DNA from: Prevotella sp. UBA1104
GTDB lineage: Bacteria; Bacteroidota; Bacteroidia; Bacteroidales; Bacteroidaceae
Direction of reading: 5' to 3'
Assembly (NCBI GenBank): GCA_002314055.1
Contig: DCBP01000016.1
Span: 360 to 28,039, forward strand
DNA: 27,680 bases
Positions 1-9,353 of the stretch are shown in pieces; within the stretch, counting starts at the first letter, position 1, and each line of letters opens with the position of its first letter. A program made the position numbers and the translations under genes. The notes under the pieces are model-generated. The model had not been told where the DNA came from and ran no database searches. It saw only the letters and a list, made by a program, of their open reading frames with translations.

Positions 1-194
1 TAATTTTGACTTGTTACTTACTATATTACTTTACATTCGACATCCCATTTACCAAAAAGCCCTTCAATAAGATTAATACATTACAACATAAAAGCAAAAC
101 AAGAAAATATGTTATAAATAAACGCAATAGTAACACTTTATGTTAAAAATTCTCTATTTAGCAATGATTAATGGCAATGTTAAATATTTTTCCG

Positions 195-202
195 TAACTT
201 TG
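195..202 (+). promoter_or_regulatory. Bacteroidetes-type -7 promoter box for the Omp28-like gene
   Basis: TAACTTTG followed by C fits the Bacteroidetes -7 consensus TAnnTTTG and lies 85 bases upstream of the ATG at 288. No convincing TTTG -33 element is visible about 20 bases upstream. The rest of bases 1-287 is AT-rich, with no ORF or strong hairpin seen. It probably drives both downstream genes. Confidence 0.6.
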
Positions 203-287
203 CATATTAGAGTTCAACAGAAATAAAGAAAAGACAACATTTACAGGATAATAATTGAAAAGTGTATAATATAACAAAAATGTAGAA

Positions 288-2066
288 ATGAAAAAAGTGT
301 TTGGAAAGCGTATTTATTGTGTTATAACGGCATTGATGCTACTTATAACATCTGGTACACAAGCAGCAACCGTAATATTGGGCTACTGCAACAACGAAAT
401 CAAGGACACCGATTACAGAAACGATATTCAATTTGATGCTCCCATACAAGGGGCAATACGTTTCACATCGGCACAGCTCTCTGCCTATAAGGGAGCAAAA
501 ATCACAAAACTGCGTATCGGAACAGAGGCGGGAATGACCAAGACTTACCTGTGGATACGCCCGTCGCTCAGCCTACCGGCTGTTGCCATCAAACGACTGG
601 GCACCACCGCCGACGGATGGAACGAGGTTACGCTGGATTCTCCTTATACCATTACCGGCGACGAGATATACATCGGTTTTAACGGCACCATGCCACAGGG
701 TAACCATATAATACTTAACGGCACGACAAACTCCAACGGAGCTTTCGTGGCTATCGACAACCAATGGGAAGACTTCTCAACGGAAAATGCCGGTTCGCTG
801 CTGATACAGGCTGTCGTGGAAACTGAAGGGGAAACGGCAACTGCCGATCTCGGACTGGAAAGCATACAGGCTGACAGCAAATTCGCAAAGAACGGCGAGA
901 AGAGAAACTTCATGGCTACTATCGGAAACTACGGCAGCGAGACGGTAAAGGTTCCTACCCTGCATTTCCAAATCGGAAACATGCCGGAACAGACGTATAC
1001 TGAGGAGAATGAGATTAAAGCCGGTTCGAATATCACCGTGAATTTCAGTGGCGAAGTGAGCAACCTGCCGGAAGGCAAAAACACGATGAAGGTATGGATT
1101 GACGACCCGAACGGCAGTGCCGACAACAACAGTCTTGAAACTGAACTCTACGCATATACTACTTCATATCCACGCAAAATACTGCTGGAACAGTTCACTA
1201 CAATAAACTGCACAAACTGTCCGGCTGGCAACCGCACGCTCAACAAGAATTTCGGCAACAAGGACAACGTTGTATGGGTGGCTCATCATGTGGGCTATGG
1301 CGAAGACGAACTTACCGTGGATGCTTCAAGAGACATTATGAACCTGGGCGTAACGTCGGCGCCGCTGGCTATGCTCGACAGGACTCAACTCGCTATATCT
1401 GAAAACGGAGCACCTACATTTGGCATCGGCTACAGTAACGAAAGCATTGGAGCTCAATTTATGAGTATCGCATACGCCCAGGCAAACCTGCAGCCAAGCT
1501 TCGTTTCTGTAAACATCAATGCTGAATACAACGAGCAGACTCGCGAGCTGAAGGCTACCGTGAGCGGTGAGAAAAACGACGACCTATACAGTATTCTCTA
1601 CGACAAGACAAACCTCACCGTGTATCTTACCGAAGACAACGTGAAGGCTAATACGGTACAAACCGGTGGCGGCGCCAACGACTTCTATCATAACCACGTA
1701 TTGCGAGAGGCTCTGACTGAGGCTTTCGGCGACGAACTGGTATGGAACGGCAATTCATACACTGCCACCTTCACAAAGACACTGCCGGAGAACTGGAAGC
1801 CTGAAGACATGAAGATTATTGCTTTCGTAAACCGTCCTTACACAGGTAGTGCTCTGAATGCTGAAGTGCTGAACACAAACAGCGTCAACTTGTCTACCCT
1901 TACTGCCATCAACGGAGCGACAACCAGCATCAATAAGGCTTCACACAGATATTTCACTCTGCAGGGAATGCCGGTAAGAGAAGCCGACCTACAGTCGAAA
2001 GCTGTTTATATCGAACAGATTACTACGGCTAACGGCATACAAAGCAGAAAAGTTGTTATGGAATGA
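288..2066 (+). CDS. Omp28-like secreted protein with thioredoxin-like CxxC segment
   Basis: This 592-residue protein begins with a signal peptide (about residues 1-26, basic start then a hydrophobic core ending near TQA). Residues about 190-290 look like a beta-sandwich, CARDB/Ig-like segment. From residue 299 it carries LLEQFTTINCTNCPAG, the hallmark of the Omp28/thioredoxin-like family, with the CxxC at C308-C311. The last 50 or so residues (from about 540) contain YFTLQGMPV and a basic end, like a divergent T9SS type A sorting domain, so export to the surface or medium is inferred. The ATG at 288 directly precedes the signal peptide; upstream there is only a weak ribosome binding site, as usual in this phylum. 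It is 50 bases from the next gene, probably in one operon. The substrate or partner is unknown. Confidence 0.8.
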   Translation: MKKVFGKRIYCVITALMLLITSGTQAATVILGYCNNEIKDTDYRNDIQFDAPIQGAIRFTSAQLSAYKGAKITKLRIGTEAGMTKTYLWIRPSLSLPAVAIKRLGTTADGWNEVTLDSPYTITGDEIYIGFNGTMPQGNHIILNGTTNSNGAFVAIDNQWEDFSTENAGSLLIQAVVETEGETATADLGLESIQADSKFAKNGEKRNFMATIGNYGSETVKVPTLHFQIGNMPEQTYTEENEIKAGSNITVNFSGEVSNLPEGKNTMKVWIDDPNGSADNNSLETELYAYTTSYPRKILLEQFTTINCTNCPAGNRTLNKNFGNKDNVVWVAHHVGYGEDELTVDASRDIMNLGVTSAPLAMLDRTQLAISENGAPTFGIGYSNESIGAQFMSIAYAQANLQPSFVSVNINAEYNEQTRELKATVSGEKNDDLYSILYDKTNLTVYLTEDNVKANTVQTGGGANDFYHNHVLREALTEAFGDELVWNGNSYTATFTKTLPENWKPEDMKIIAFVNRPYTGSALNAEVLNTNSVNLSTLTAINGATTSINKASHRYFTLQGMPVREADLQSKAVYIEQITTANGIQSRKVVME

Positions 2067-2116
2067 TAATTCCATGAAAGTAAACAAAAGAAAATCAAGA
2101 TAAAACATATAAGACA

Positions 2117-3844
2117 ATGATGAACAAGACATTAGCATTTATCGGAGCGGCAATGATATCTGTATCTGCCGCCAATGCACAGTCAATGAAGATGTATACG
2201 GGCGTGGCTTTCCATAAAGCTTCGCCAGACGGAAACTGGCTTATCGAGAACCTTCAGGGCACTATGAGTATTCTGAACGCCAAGACTGGAGAGAAATACG
2301 AAGTGGCTGACCCTAATGGCATTATGCTTTATTCGCCGGGACTGGGAAACAGCGTTACTAACAACGGAAAGGTGTTCGGATTTACGTCTGACAGGATTTT
2401 GGTTTGGGACAACGGAACTATAAAGGAACTTGACGACGAACCGACGGGTGTGGGAACAGGCTACAACAGCGTGATGGCTGTTACGCCAGACGAGAAATTC
2501 CTTGTGGGAGCACTCGGACCAGACGGAGCCTCATCATCGTCTAACGGCATGATGGCTATTCCAACAATATGGGAAAAGAACAGCGAGGGGAAATATGTTA
2601 GCTCCATATTGCCTTACCCGAAAAGGGATTTCGCTGGCGAGACGCCACAAAGCATCGTGCCGCAGCAGATTTCAGACGATGGGAATACTATCGTTGGAAC
2701 GCTAACGAGCGGTAGCGGTTTCTATACATTCCCATATATGTATAATAAACCTGCAGGCGGAGACTGGATACCGACTCTACTCGGTGTAGAAAACATATAC
2801 GACGAGAGCAAGTTGTCTACACTGCCTGAAGTGCCTGTGGAGCCAACGGAGCCTAACAAGTATGACTACATGACGGAAGACGACAAGAAGAACTATGATG
2901 AGGCATACATGGAATATGAGGAACTGCTCGAGATGTATCAGAACGGTATCATCTCGAAGGAACCTACAGCACCGAACCCTACTGACTACATGAGCGACGC
3001 TGATAAGAAAGCGGCCTACGTGGCAGACATACAGAAGTATGTTGCCGACCACAACGCCTATATCCAGGCATGGCAGAAATATAGTAATGCTCTGCAGAAG
3101 ATCGTTACGGGCAACTATTTCCGCAAGAACAATATGTTCCTGTCGGCCAACGGACGCTATCTCGCAACGACACTCCTGCATAACGGAATATCAACACCTG
3201 GATATTTTGACTTGACGGAGGAGAAGCCTAAGTTTGTTGCTGCTGCCGACAACTCATACTCAATGACCGTTACCTCTGTTCTTAACGACGGAACAATCAT
3301 AGGAGCATCGCCTGTTGACGAACTGACTCGCAGCACGTATGTAATAAAGAAAGGCGAAAAACCTATGACATTCCATGATTATCTCGCTACCAGAAATGAA
3401 GCTGCTGCTAAATGGCTTGCTGATAACAATACTTATAAGGTAACGATATATGGCGACGACGGCGAGACGGTTATAGGAACAAAGAACGACAGTATCGTGA
3501 GCGGAACTGTTACGGCAAGTCCTGACGGCATGGTGTTCGTTTCATACTACACTGACTACTATACTGACGAAAACCAGACTACAAAGTCTTTCGTTATAAA
3601 TCTTAACTCTTCTACTGCCATCGACAATGCCGTTGCCGACGAAAAGGGCAGCATGAGTTTCAAGACTGTAGGAAATTCTATCTTGTTTACCGGAACGAAG
3701 AATGCGGAGATTTATGATCTGACTGGCAGACTGGTTGCCAAGACAAACAACGACACTGCTACTCTGACCGAGCCCGGTATCTACGTCGTAAGCATGAAAG
3801 GAATGAACGGACTGAGGAAATCGCAGAAGGTTGTAATTAAATAG
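2117..3844 (+). CDS. Secreted propeller-like protein with T9SS C-terminal sorting domain, function unknown
   Basis: This 575-residue protein has a signal peptide (about 1-21, ending NAQ). The first 220 residues read like repeated beta-propeller blades, with phrases such as FHKASPDGNWLIENL and VTPDEKFLVGA. A hydrophilic helical insert at about 238-335 contains two related copies of P-x-x-PN-x-x-DYM-x-x-x-DKK. The end (about 500-575) is a good T9SS type A sorting domain: EIYDLTGRLV, then GIYVVSMKG and KVVIK. Translation may start at the first or second of two adjacent ATG codons (2117 or 2120). It follows the Omp28-like gene by 50 bases and is closed by a strong terminator, so the two are probably co-transcribed and co-secreted. 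I do not recognise a specific function. Confidence 0.75.
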   Translation: MMNKTLAFIGAAMISVSAANAQSMKMYTGVAFHKASPDGNWLIENLQGTMSILNAKTGEKYEVADPNGIMLYSPGLGNSVTNNGKVFGFTSDRILVWDNGTIKELDDEPTGVGTGYNSVMAVTPDEKFLVGALGPDGASSSSNGMMAIPTIWEKNSEGKYVSSILPYPKRDFAGETPQSIVPQQISDDGNTIVGTLTSGSGFYTFPYMYNKPAGGDWIPTLLGVENIYDESKLSTLPEVPVEPTEPNKYDYMTEDDKKNYDEAYMEYEELLEMYQNGIISKEPTAPNPTDYMSDADKKAAYVADIQKYVADHNAYIQAWQKYSNALQKIVTGNYFRKNNMFLSANGRYLATTLLHNGISTPGYFDLTEEKPKFVAAADNSYSMTVTSVLNDGTIIGASPVDELTRSTYVIKKGEKPMTFHDYLATRNEAAAKWLADNNTYKVTIYGDDGETVIGTKNDSIVSGTVTASPDGMVFVSYYTDYYTDENQTTKSFVINLNSSTAIDNAVADEKGSMSFKTVGNSILFTGTKNAEIYDLTGRLVAKTNNDTATLTEPGIYVVSMKGMNGLRKSQKVVIK

Positions 3845-3915
3845 GCAGAAGAAGTTTGTATCGGGAAACTATAGAATACAAACGCCATAAGTAACACGTT
3901 TATATAATATAAAAG

Positions 3916-3954
3916 TCCCGCAGCATTGTATAATCAATTGCTGCGGGATTTTTT
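3916..3954. terminator. Bidirectional terminator between convergent genes
   Basis: CCCGCAGCA (3917-3925) pairs with TGCTGCGGG (3939-3947), followed on the plus strand by ATTTTTT and on the minus strand by ACTTTTAT. It sits between the convergent stops of the propeller-like gene (+) and mutL (-) and can serve both. Confidence 0.9.
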
Positions 3955-3960
3955 ATGCTT

Positions 3961-5844
3961 TTAAAACAAATGGTCTATTTCATTTTGCGAAAGTATGGCA
4001 ATAATGGTCTTGCCATCGGGCGCATAGTTTACATTAGACGAGGCAAAGAGCTCATTGACGAGATTTTCCATCTCCTTATTGCTAAGCACCTGTCCGTATG
4101 GTATTGCCGCATCACGAGCCAAACCGAGGGCTACCGAATGGTTTATGTCCTCGTCTACCGACACGGTATTCTCGGCAGCCAGCGACACGATATCGTTTAC
4201 CACGGTAACGGCATTAAGTCCTTCAAGTCCAGTCGGTATACCACCAACGGCATAGCTGCCACCGCCAAGGTCGCTCAAGTCGAAGCCAAGGGCTGTCAGC
4301 TCCGGTAAAATCTTCTGCATTACAACGGCATCCGAGGGCGACAGCTGCAACATCTCCGGGAACATGAGCTTCTGAGTTGCTGCAGACTTATCGGCAAGGC
4401 GACGGCGATACTCATCGTAGAGCACCCGGATATGCGCCCTATGCTGGTCGATTATCATCAGTCCAGACTTTACGGCGGTCATTATATATTTTCCCTTATA
4501 CTGATAATGGGCAGGCGACTTGTCTTCGGCTATACCGCTGTTGAGAGCCGACTGCACAGGTTCCGAAGGGGCCTGTTCCATTTCTCCCATCTCATCGGCA
4601 GAAAAGAGCGTAGACTCATCAAACTGTCCGAGCTGCTGAACCTCGTCGGGCGATGAAGCATTTTCCGCCCCTTCATAAAGTTGCTCCCAATTCTCGGGAA
4701 CTGAAGGCTGACGGGGATTACTGTTGAAGGGATTATACTGAGGGTTGAAGTCTATCTTTGGAGCCGAGAAATCCCCGAAATCTGATGTCTGCTGAAATAC
4801 AGGAATGTCTGGTTTCCCCTCCGTATCGAAATCAATAGACGGCACATCATTGAACTTGCCCAATGATTCCTTTACGGCAGCCATGAGGATTTGCCATATC
4901 GTCTGTTCGTTCTCAAACTTTATCTCTGTCTTCGTAGGATGGATATTTACGTCGATATCCTCTGCCGGAACATCAAAATAGATGAAATACGGCACTTGTT
5001 CGCCCATTGGAATCAGACGGTCGAATGGGGTCATCACTGCCTTGTTGAAATAAGGATGCTTCATATACCTGCCGTTGACGAAGAAATACTGATGGGCGTT
5101 TTTCTTCTTCGCCGACTCCGGTTTGCCCACGAAGCCATGTATACGACATACTGTTGTGTCTACATTCACGGGCAGGAGGTTCTGGTTCAGTCGCTTGCCG
5201 AAGACATCGATGATACGCTGACGGAAGCTGTCGCCACAGGCACGCAGGTTAAGCACCTCCGTGTCGTTACTGCTGAACGTGAAATGTATCTGCGGATATA
5301 CAAGCACGATGCGCTCAAAGGCTGTCATAATGTTGTTAAGTTCCGTAGTGTTGGATTTCAGAAACTTCCTCCTTGCCGGCACGTTGAAGAAGAGGTTCTG
5401 TATAAGGAAATTGCTGCCTACGGGAACGGCTGCCGGCTCCTGACTTAATACTTTGCAGCCGGAGATGGACAAAGACGTACCCACTTCATCGTCGGCTTGA
5501 CGCGATTTCAGTTCCACCTGGGCCACGGCTGCTATAGAGGCGAGTGCCTCACCGCGGAATCCCATAGTATGAAGCGAGAAGAGGTCGTCGGCCTTGCGTA
5601 TCTTCGATGTGGCATGGCGCTCAAAAGCCAGTCGGGCATCTGTGTCCGACATGCCTTTTCCGTCGTCAATAACCTGTATGGAAGTTTTTCCGGCATCAAC
5701 GACAAGCACGTCAATACGCTTTGCACCGGCATCGACGGCATTTTCCACCAATTCCTTTATCACTGATGCCGGGCGCTGTATCACCTCGCCGGCAGCAATC
5801 TGGTTTGCCACAGAATCAGGAAGCAGTTGTATTATATCGCTCAT
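3961..5844 (-). CDS. mutL: DNA mismatch repair protein MutL
   Basis: MutL is the ATPase that couples MutS mismatch recognition to downstream repair. The N-terminal GHKL ATPase domain is complete: ELVENAVDAG (31-40), DDGKG (60-64), FERHATSK (74-81) and GFRGEAL (95-101). A transducer domain follows to about residue 330, with NIHPTKTEIKF. A low-complexity linker (about 345-445) leads to the dimerisation domain. There, DQHRAHIRVLYDEY starts at residue 466, where endonuclease-type MutL has DQHA-x2-E-x4-E. The C-terminal CPHGRP-type metal site is also absent, replaced by APDGKT. Nicking activity is therefore doubtful. Length (627 aa) is normal. It is the last gene of the surA/OstA-like/small-protein run, 75 bases after the 73-aa gene, and ends at a strong terminator. 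Confidence 0.97.
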   Translation of the reverse strand: MSDIIQLLPDSVANQIAAGEVIQRPASVIKELVENAVDAGAKRIDVLVVDAGKTSIQVIDDGKGMSDTDARLAFERHATSKIRKADDLFSLHTMGFRGEALASIAAVAQVELKSRQADDEVGTSLSISGCKVLSQEPAAVPVGSNFLIQNLFFNVPARRKFLKSNTTELNNIMTAFERIVLVYPQIHFTFSSNDTEVLNLRACGDSFRQRIIDVFGKRLNQNLLPVNVDTTVCRIHGFVGKPESAKKKNAHQYFFVNGRYMKHPYFNKAVMTPFDRLIPMGEQVPYFIYFDVPAEDIDVNIHPTKTEIKFENEQTIWQILMAAVKESLGKFNDVPSIDFDTEGKPDIPVFQQTSDFGDFSAPKIDFNPQYNPFNSNPRQPSVPENWEQLYEGAENASSPDEVQQLGQFDESTLFSADEMGEMEQAPSEPVQSALNSGIAEDKSPAHYQYKGKYIMTAVKSGLMIIDQHRAHIRVLYDEYRRRLADKSAATQKLMFPEMLQLSPSDAVVMQKILPELTALGFDLSDLGGGSYAVGGIPTGLEGLNAVTVVNDIVSLAAENTVSVDEDINHSVALGLARDAAIPYGQVLSNKEMENLVNELFASSNVNYAPDGKTIIAILSQNEIDHLF

Positions 5845-5919
5845 TTTGCTCTTTATTGTTTCTATATTTATTTTTCTTATCGGATTAAGCCATACGTCAT
5901 GGCATGAAAAATTCTCATG

Positions 5920-6141
5920 CTACATTCGCAACAACACTCGCCATACTATAAGAAGGACGAGGAGAATTATGGCAAACAGTCCGATATTCAGCGACAGGCA
6001 CCCGCTTCGCCCGCGTCTCTCCCTCCGGTGGATATGCTTCATGTCCGCAGTGAAAGACTTGTGGAGGCGTTCCTTACGCTCGTCTACATAGATGTATTTA
6101 TGCTCAAAGCGTCTCGGCTTTGGCATGTTGAAAAAATTCAT
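5920..6141 (-). CDS. Small single-pass membrane protein, function unknown
   Basis: This 73-residue protein has a basic N-terminal half rich in R, K and H (PKPRRFEHKYIYVDERKERL) and one hydrophobic segment at about 51-71 (LNIGLFAIILLVLLIVW). It is therefore probably a C-terminally anchored inner-membrane protein with its basic part in the cytoplasm. Its ATG overlaps the TGA of the OstA-like gene as ATGA, which argues for translational coupling and for it being a real gene. It lies between an envelope-assembly gene and mutL. I recognise no family; the coupling suggests a role with the OstA-like protein, but that is inference. Confidence 0.7.
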   Translation of the reverse strand: MNFFNMPKPRRFEHKYIYVDERKERLHKSFTADMKHIHRRERRGRSGCLSLNIGLFAIILLVLLIVWRVLLRM

Positions 6142-7814
6142 TTCTCTTTTATTTCATTACCATCGATATGCTGCAGCGGAGCAGCATGACGCTCGATGTT
6201 CTTAAGTTCCGTTCCACCGCGCTTAGGGCGCCACTCATAGATATCGTCTTTGTTGAGCGGACGAATATAGTCAAACCATGTGAAGCCGGGGAGCATGTAT
6301 TTGTCTGGCGGAATCTGTGTCATCGGATACCATGTTCCGTCGGTCTTCGATGTCCAGATTTTCTGTAGCTTGCGGTCTTTCATAAACATCCGCATCGTAT
6401 CGGTCTCGATATATACAAGTCCCATGAGCGTTGAATCCTTGTCGTCTACGGGATAATACACGGAGCGCACATTGCCCACTGCTTCAGTCTCGTGGATATT
6501 GCCATCGGTGAAATAGGCAAACATCTCCTTCGAGGCAAGCTGGTTGTAGTGTTTTTTGTCGGGCATGAGTTCTGCCGACATTGCCTGGTTTATCACATGC
6601 GCACGGTCTATGGTTGAGTCTTTCATGAACACCTCTATCACCTCGCCGAGCAACTGTCTCTCCCCGCTCCATGTTATAGGGTCGCGATACATGGTCATAC
6701 AGGAGTCTTTGGTGTTATAGACTAATGAATCGCATACGGCTTGTACATCTCTACGAAAGGCTCTCACCTTGTTATAGCAATGTGCCACGCGATAAACGGA
6801 ATCGGTATTGAGATGATAGGTTATCACCTTCACCGTGTCGGAATGCACGAAAAGGGTGTCTTGCTTTGAGTATTCCATCATTACGGGATTATCGGTGGCA
6901 AGGGCAAAACCGTTCTTTTCGTTGTACCATAGATAGTTGCAATGGAGCTCGTTTTTCTTTTTCGTATCCTTGTATATTACGTTATGGTAGCCCTGACTGA
7001 TACCGCGCTTCTCGTCGTAGAACAGGCTGTCGCCGGTTATTTCCTTTCCCTTGTTCTCCATTGTAGAACGCCCGTAGAGACGCGCCCTACCGGTATTGGT
7101 GTTGTAATATCCGTTGGACGAATGGATTGTGCTCTCCTTGCTCTTGATAACCGACGGACCTACGATGTTTGCGAGCGAAGTACGGGTGTCGTAATGCAGA
7201 GTGTCGGTGGAAAGTGTAAACTTGGGATTCTTGAGCTTCACGTTATAATTGAACACGGCTTTACGTGTTTCCGTGTCATACTCTCCCCAGTCGCTGACCA
7301 GCACGTTTTTCCTGTCGACCATCTTGCCGCCTTCAAAGAAATATGCCACATTGTAAAGGCGGTCGAAGTTCAAACTGTCGGTATACAGCGTTGTGCCCCT
7401 ATGTTTCAACACTACATTGCGACGCGCCTCTGCCATCTCGTTGTCGCCGTCATACCAGGCATAGTCGCTTGCCAACGAGAGGGTGTCGCCCTGCCGCATC
7501 TTTACGTGGCCGAATGCCTTGAACGAGTTCGTCTCTTGATAGAAATACGCACTGTCGCATGTCAGTCTTGCTCCCTTGTGCAAGAAGGATACATGTCCGT
7601 TTAGGATTTGTGCACCGGGATTCGTGCCGTATTCGTCAAAGCGCAACATATCGGCATGCTGAAGGTATACGCGCTCATCGGTTTTCGGGCGTCGCCGGTT
7701 GTTTTTTCTCGGTGCTATGCTGGAATGTGCCAGGCATAAGCCAAACAGGCATAGAACAACAAAGAGGTGTGTTCTATGCCCGCTGATATAGTTGGTTATT
7801 TTGTCTCGTAGCAT
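6138..7814 (-). CDS. OstA/LptA-like LPS-transport periplasmic protein
   Basis: This 558-residue protein has a hydrophobic N-terminal segment (about 16-34, THLFVVLCLFGLCLAH) serving as signal or anchor. It is followed by many short beta-strand repeats of the OstA/LptA (beta-jellyroll) type, such as LNGHVSFLHKGARLTCDSAYF, FGHVKMRQGDTLSLASD and RNVVLKHRGTTLYTDSL. This fold in LptA, LptC and the LptD N-terminal domain forms the periplasmic bridge carrying lipopolysaccharide to the outer membrane. There is no LptD-like C-terminal barrel, so a bridge or accessory role is likelier. It starts 36 bases after surA and overlaps the next gene by 4 bases. A second Lpt gene, lptB, lies in the same window. 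Confidence 0.85.
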   Translation of the reverse strand: MLRDKITNYISGHRTHLFVVLCLFGLCLAHSSIAPRKNNRRRPKTDERVYLQHADMLRFDEYGTNPGAQILNGHVSFLHKGARLTCDSAYFYQETNSFKAFGHVKMRQGDTLSLASDYAWYDGDNEMAEARRNVVLKHRGTTLYTDSLNFDRLYNVAYFFEGGKMVDRKNVLVSDWGEYDTETRKAVFNYNVKLKNPKFTLSTDTLHYDTRTSLANIVGPSVIKSKESTIHSSNGYYNTNTGRARLYGRSTMENKGKEITGDSLFYDEKRGISQGYHNVIYKDTKKKNELHCNYLWYNEKNGFALATDNPVMMEYSKQDTLFVHSDTVKVITYHLNTDSVYRVAHCYNKVRAFRRDVQAVCDSLVYNTKDSCMTMYRDPITWSGERQLLGEVIEVFMKDSTIDRAHVINQAMSAELMPDKKHYNQLASKEMFAYFTDGNIHETEAVGNVRSVYYPVDDKDSTLMGLVYIETDTMRMFMKDRKLQKIWTSKTDGTWYPMTQIPPDKYMLPGFTWFDYIRPLNKDDIYEWRPKRGGTELKNIERHAAPLQHIDGNEIKEK

Positions 7815-7850
7815 CTTGTCTGACTTCTGTTATTTTTTATAATCATCGGA

Positions 7851-9311
7851 CTATTTCACCCAGCCCTGATATTCGTAATTACAATTCTTGTACTTGTCGT
7901 TGATACGTATATATGTTGTCTTTATCTTCTTTTGAACCCAGTCTTTCAGGAAATCAGACTTACGTCGAGCTTCAACAATGTCTTTCATCGCCTGGAAATC
8001 CTGAGTAATGGTAGCACGATGGGCATCAACCCTGTTCACGAGTTTTGCTATCAGACACACTGTCTTGCCTTTCTTGTTTACCATACTGAATGACTTTGAC
8101 ACCTCTCCCACTTTCAGCGTGTCGACAACACGAGCTATCTCGGTCGGCAGATCACGCATGCGGAACTTGCTTGTAAAGCCCTCTTCCGACTGGTTTGCCA
8201 TGAGTCCGTTGTTGTTCTTCGTATCCTTGTCGTCGGAGAGATAAGAGGCGGCAGCCTCGAATGAGAACTTTCCGTTACGTATATCGCTGCCGATGGAGTC
8301 GAGACGAGCCTCGGCATTCGTAATTGCCTCAGGACTTACCTTCGGCACACGCAAGATATGGCGCACCTTGATTTTGTCGCCACGCTTGTCGATAAGCTGT
8401 ATGATATGGTATCCGAATTCGGTTTCTACAATCTTCGAAATCTTCTTTGGATCGGTAAGGTTGAATGCTACCGCAGCAAATGCCGGGTCGAGCATTCCTC
8501 TTCCCATATACTCGTCGAGTTCTCCTCCCTGACGGGCGGAACCTGGGTCTTCGGAATACAGGCGTGCAAGGGCTGCAAAAGAAGTTTCACCGTTTGTTAC
8601 GCGCTCTGTATAACTTCTCAAATCATTTTTCACCCTATTGATTTCTTCCTGACTTATCTTAGGTGCCTGTGTGATAATCTCCACTTCCACCTCTGTCGGG
8701 ATAAGCGGCAGACTGTCTTCCGGCATTTTCTCGAAGTATTTGCGCACATCGGCAGGCGAAACCTTGATATCCTTTACCAACTGTGCCTTCATCTTTTCAA
8801 TGAGCTGATGATTGCGAAAATCGTCGTGCAGACTTTCCTTCATCTGCTTAATGCTCATCTTCTTCCACTCTTCGAGCTTCTCGCGGCTTCCGGCATTGTT
8901 TATCCAGTAGTTTATCTGCTGGTCAACGCTCTTCGAGACTTCTGCCTCGGTAACTTCTATACTGTCGAGTGCCGCCTGATGCAGGAATAGCTTCTGCACA
9001 GCAAGTTGCTCCGGAATGATACAGTCGGGATCTCCATTCCATTTCATTCCCTCCATCTCTCCTTGCAGGCGCATTGCCTCAACATCAGATTTCAGTATTG
9101 CCTCGTCGCCGACAACCCATACTACCTCGTCGATTACGCTATTTTCATTAGCAGGTGCATCCTCTGCCGCTTTCTTGCTAACAGAGTCGGTTGTTGTTGT
9201 TTCATCGCCGTTGCCTGCAAAAGTTACAAGTCTGCTTGCTTCACCACTTGCAGCAATGATTGCCCCTGAAAGAGCCAAGGTGCAGAAGGCTGTCTTTAAT
9301 CCGTATCTCAT
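7851..9311 (-). CDS. surA: SurA-like periplasmic chaperone/peptidyl-prolyl isomerase
   Basis: SurA-type proteins escort unfolded outer-membrane proteins through the periplasm. This 486-residue protein has a signal peptide (about 1-25), a linker, and a SurA N-terminal domain from about residue 60 (VVWVVGDEAILKSDVE). Two parvulin domains follow, at about 206-308 (SFAALARLYSEDPGSA ... FGYHIIQLID) and about 314-415 (IKVRHILRVPK onward). The second is more diverged. The C-terminal helix region runs to YQGWVK. Its own promoter and an unusual repeat-containing leader lie upstream, and the OstA-like gene follows at once, which suits a joint role in outer-membrane assembly. The symbol rests on architecture, not on a proven one-to-one match to the E. 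coli protein. Confidence 0.88.
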   Translation of the reverse strand: MRYGLKTAFCTLALSGAIIAASGEASRLVTFAGNGDETTTTDSVSKKAAEDAPANENSVIDEVVWVVGDEAILKSDVEAMRLQGEMEGMKWNGDPDCIIPEQLAVQKLFLHQAALDSIEVTEAEVSKSVDQQINYWINNAGSREKLEEWKKMSIKQMKESLHDDFRNHQLIEKMKAQLVKDIKVSPADVRKYFEKMPEDSLPLIPTEVEVEIITQAPKISQEEINRVKNDLRSYTERVTNGETSFAALARLYSEDPGSARQGGELDEYMGRGMLDPAFAAVAFNLTDPKKISKIVETEFGYHIIQLIDKRGDKIKVRHILRVPKVSPEAITNAEARLDSIGSDIRNGKFSFEAAASYLSDDKDTKNNNGLMANQSEEGFTSKFRMRDLPTEIARVVDTLKVGEVSKSFSMVNKKGKTVCLIAKLVNRVDAHRATITQDFQAMKDIVEARRKSDFLKDWVQKKIKTTYIRINDKYKNCNYEYQGWVK

Positions 9312-9353
9312 TAAACTCGTTGTCTTTTGATTTATTCTATAATATATATGCTA

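Noticed and set aside
6942..7604. Plus-strand ORF (220 codons) opposite the OstA-like gene
   Set aside because: No recognisable family and fully covered by a well-supported gene on the other strand.
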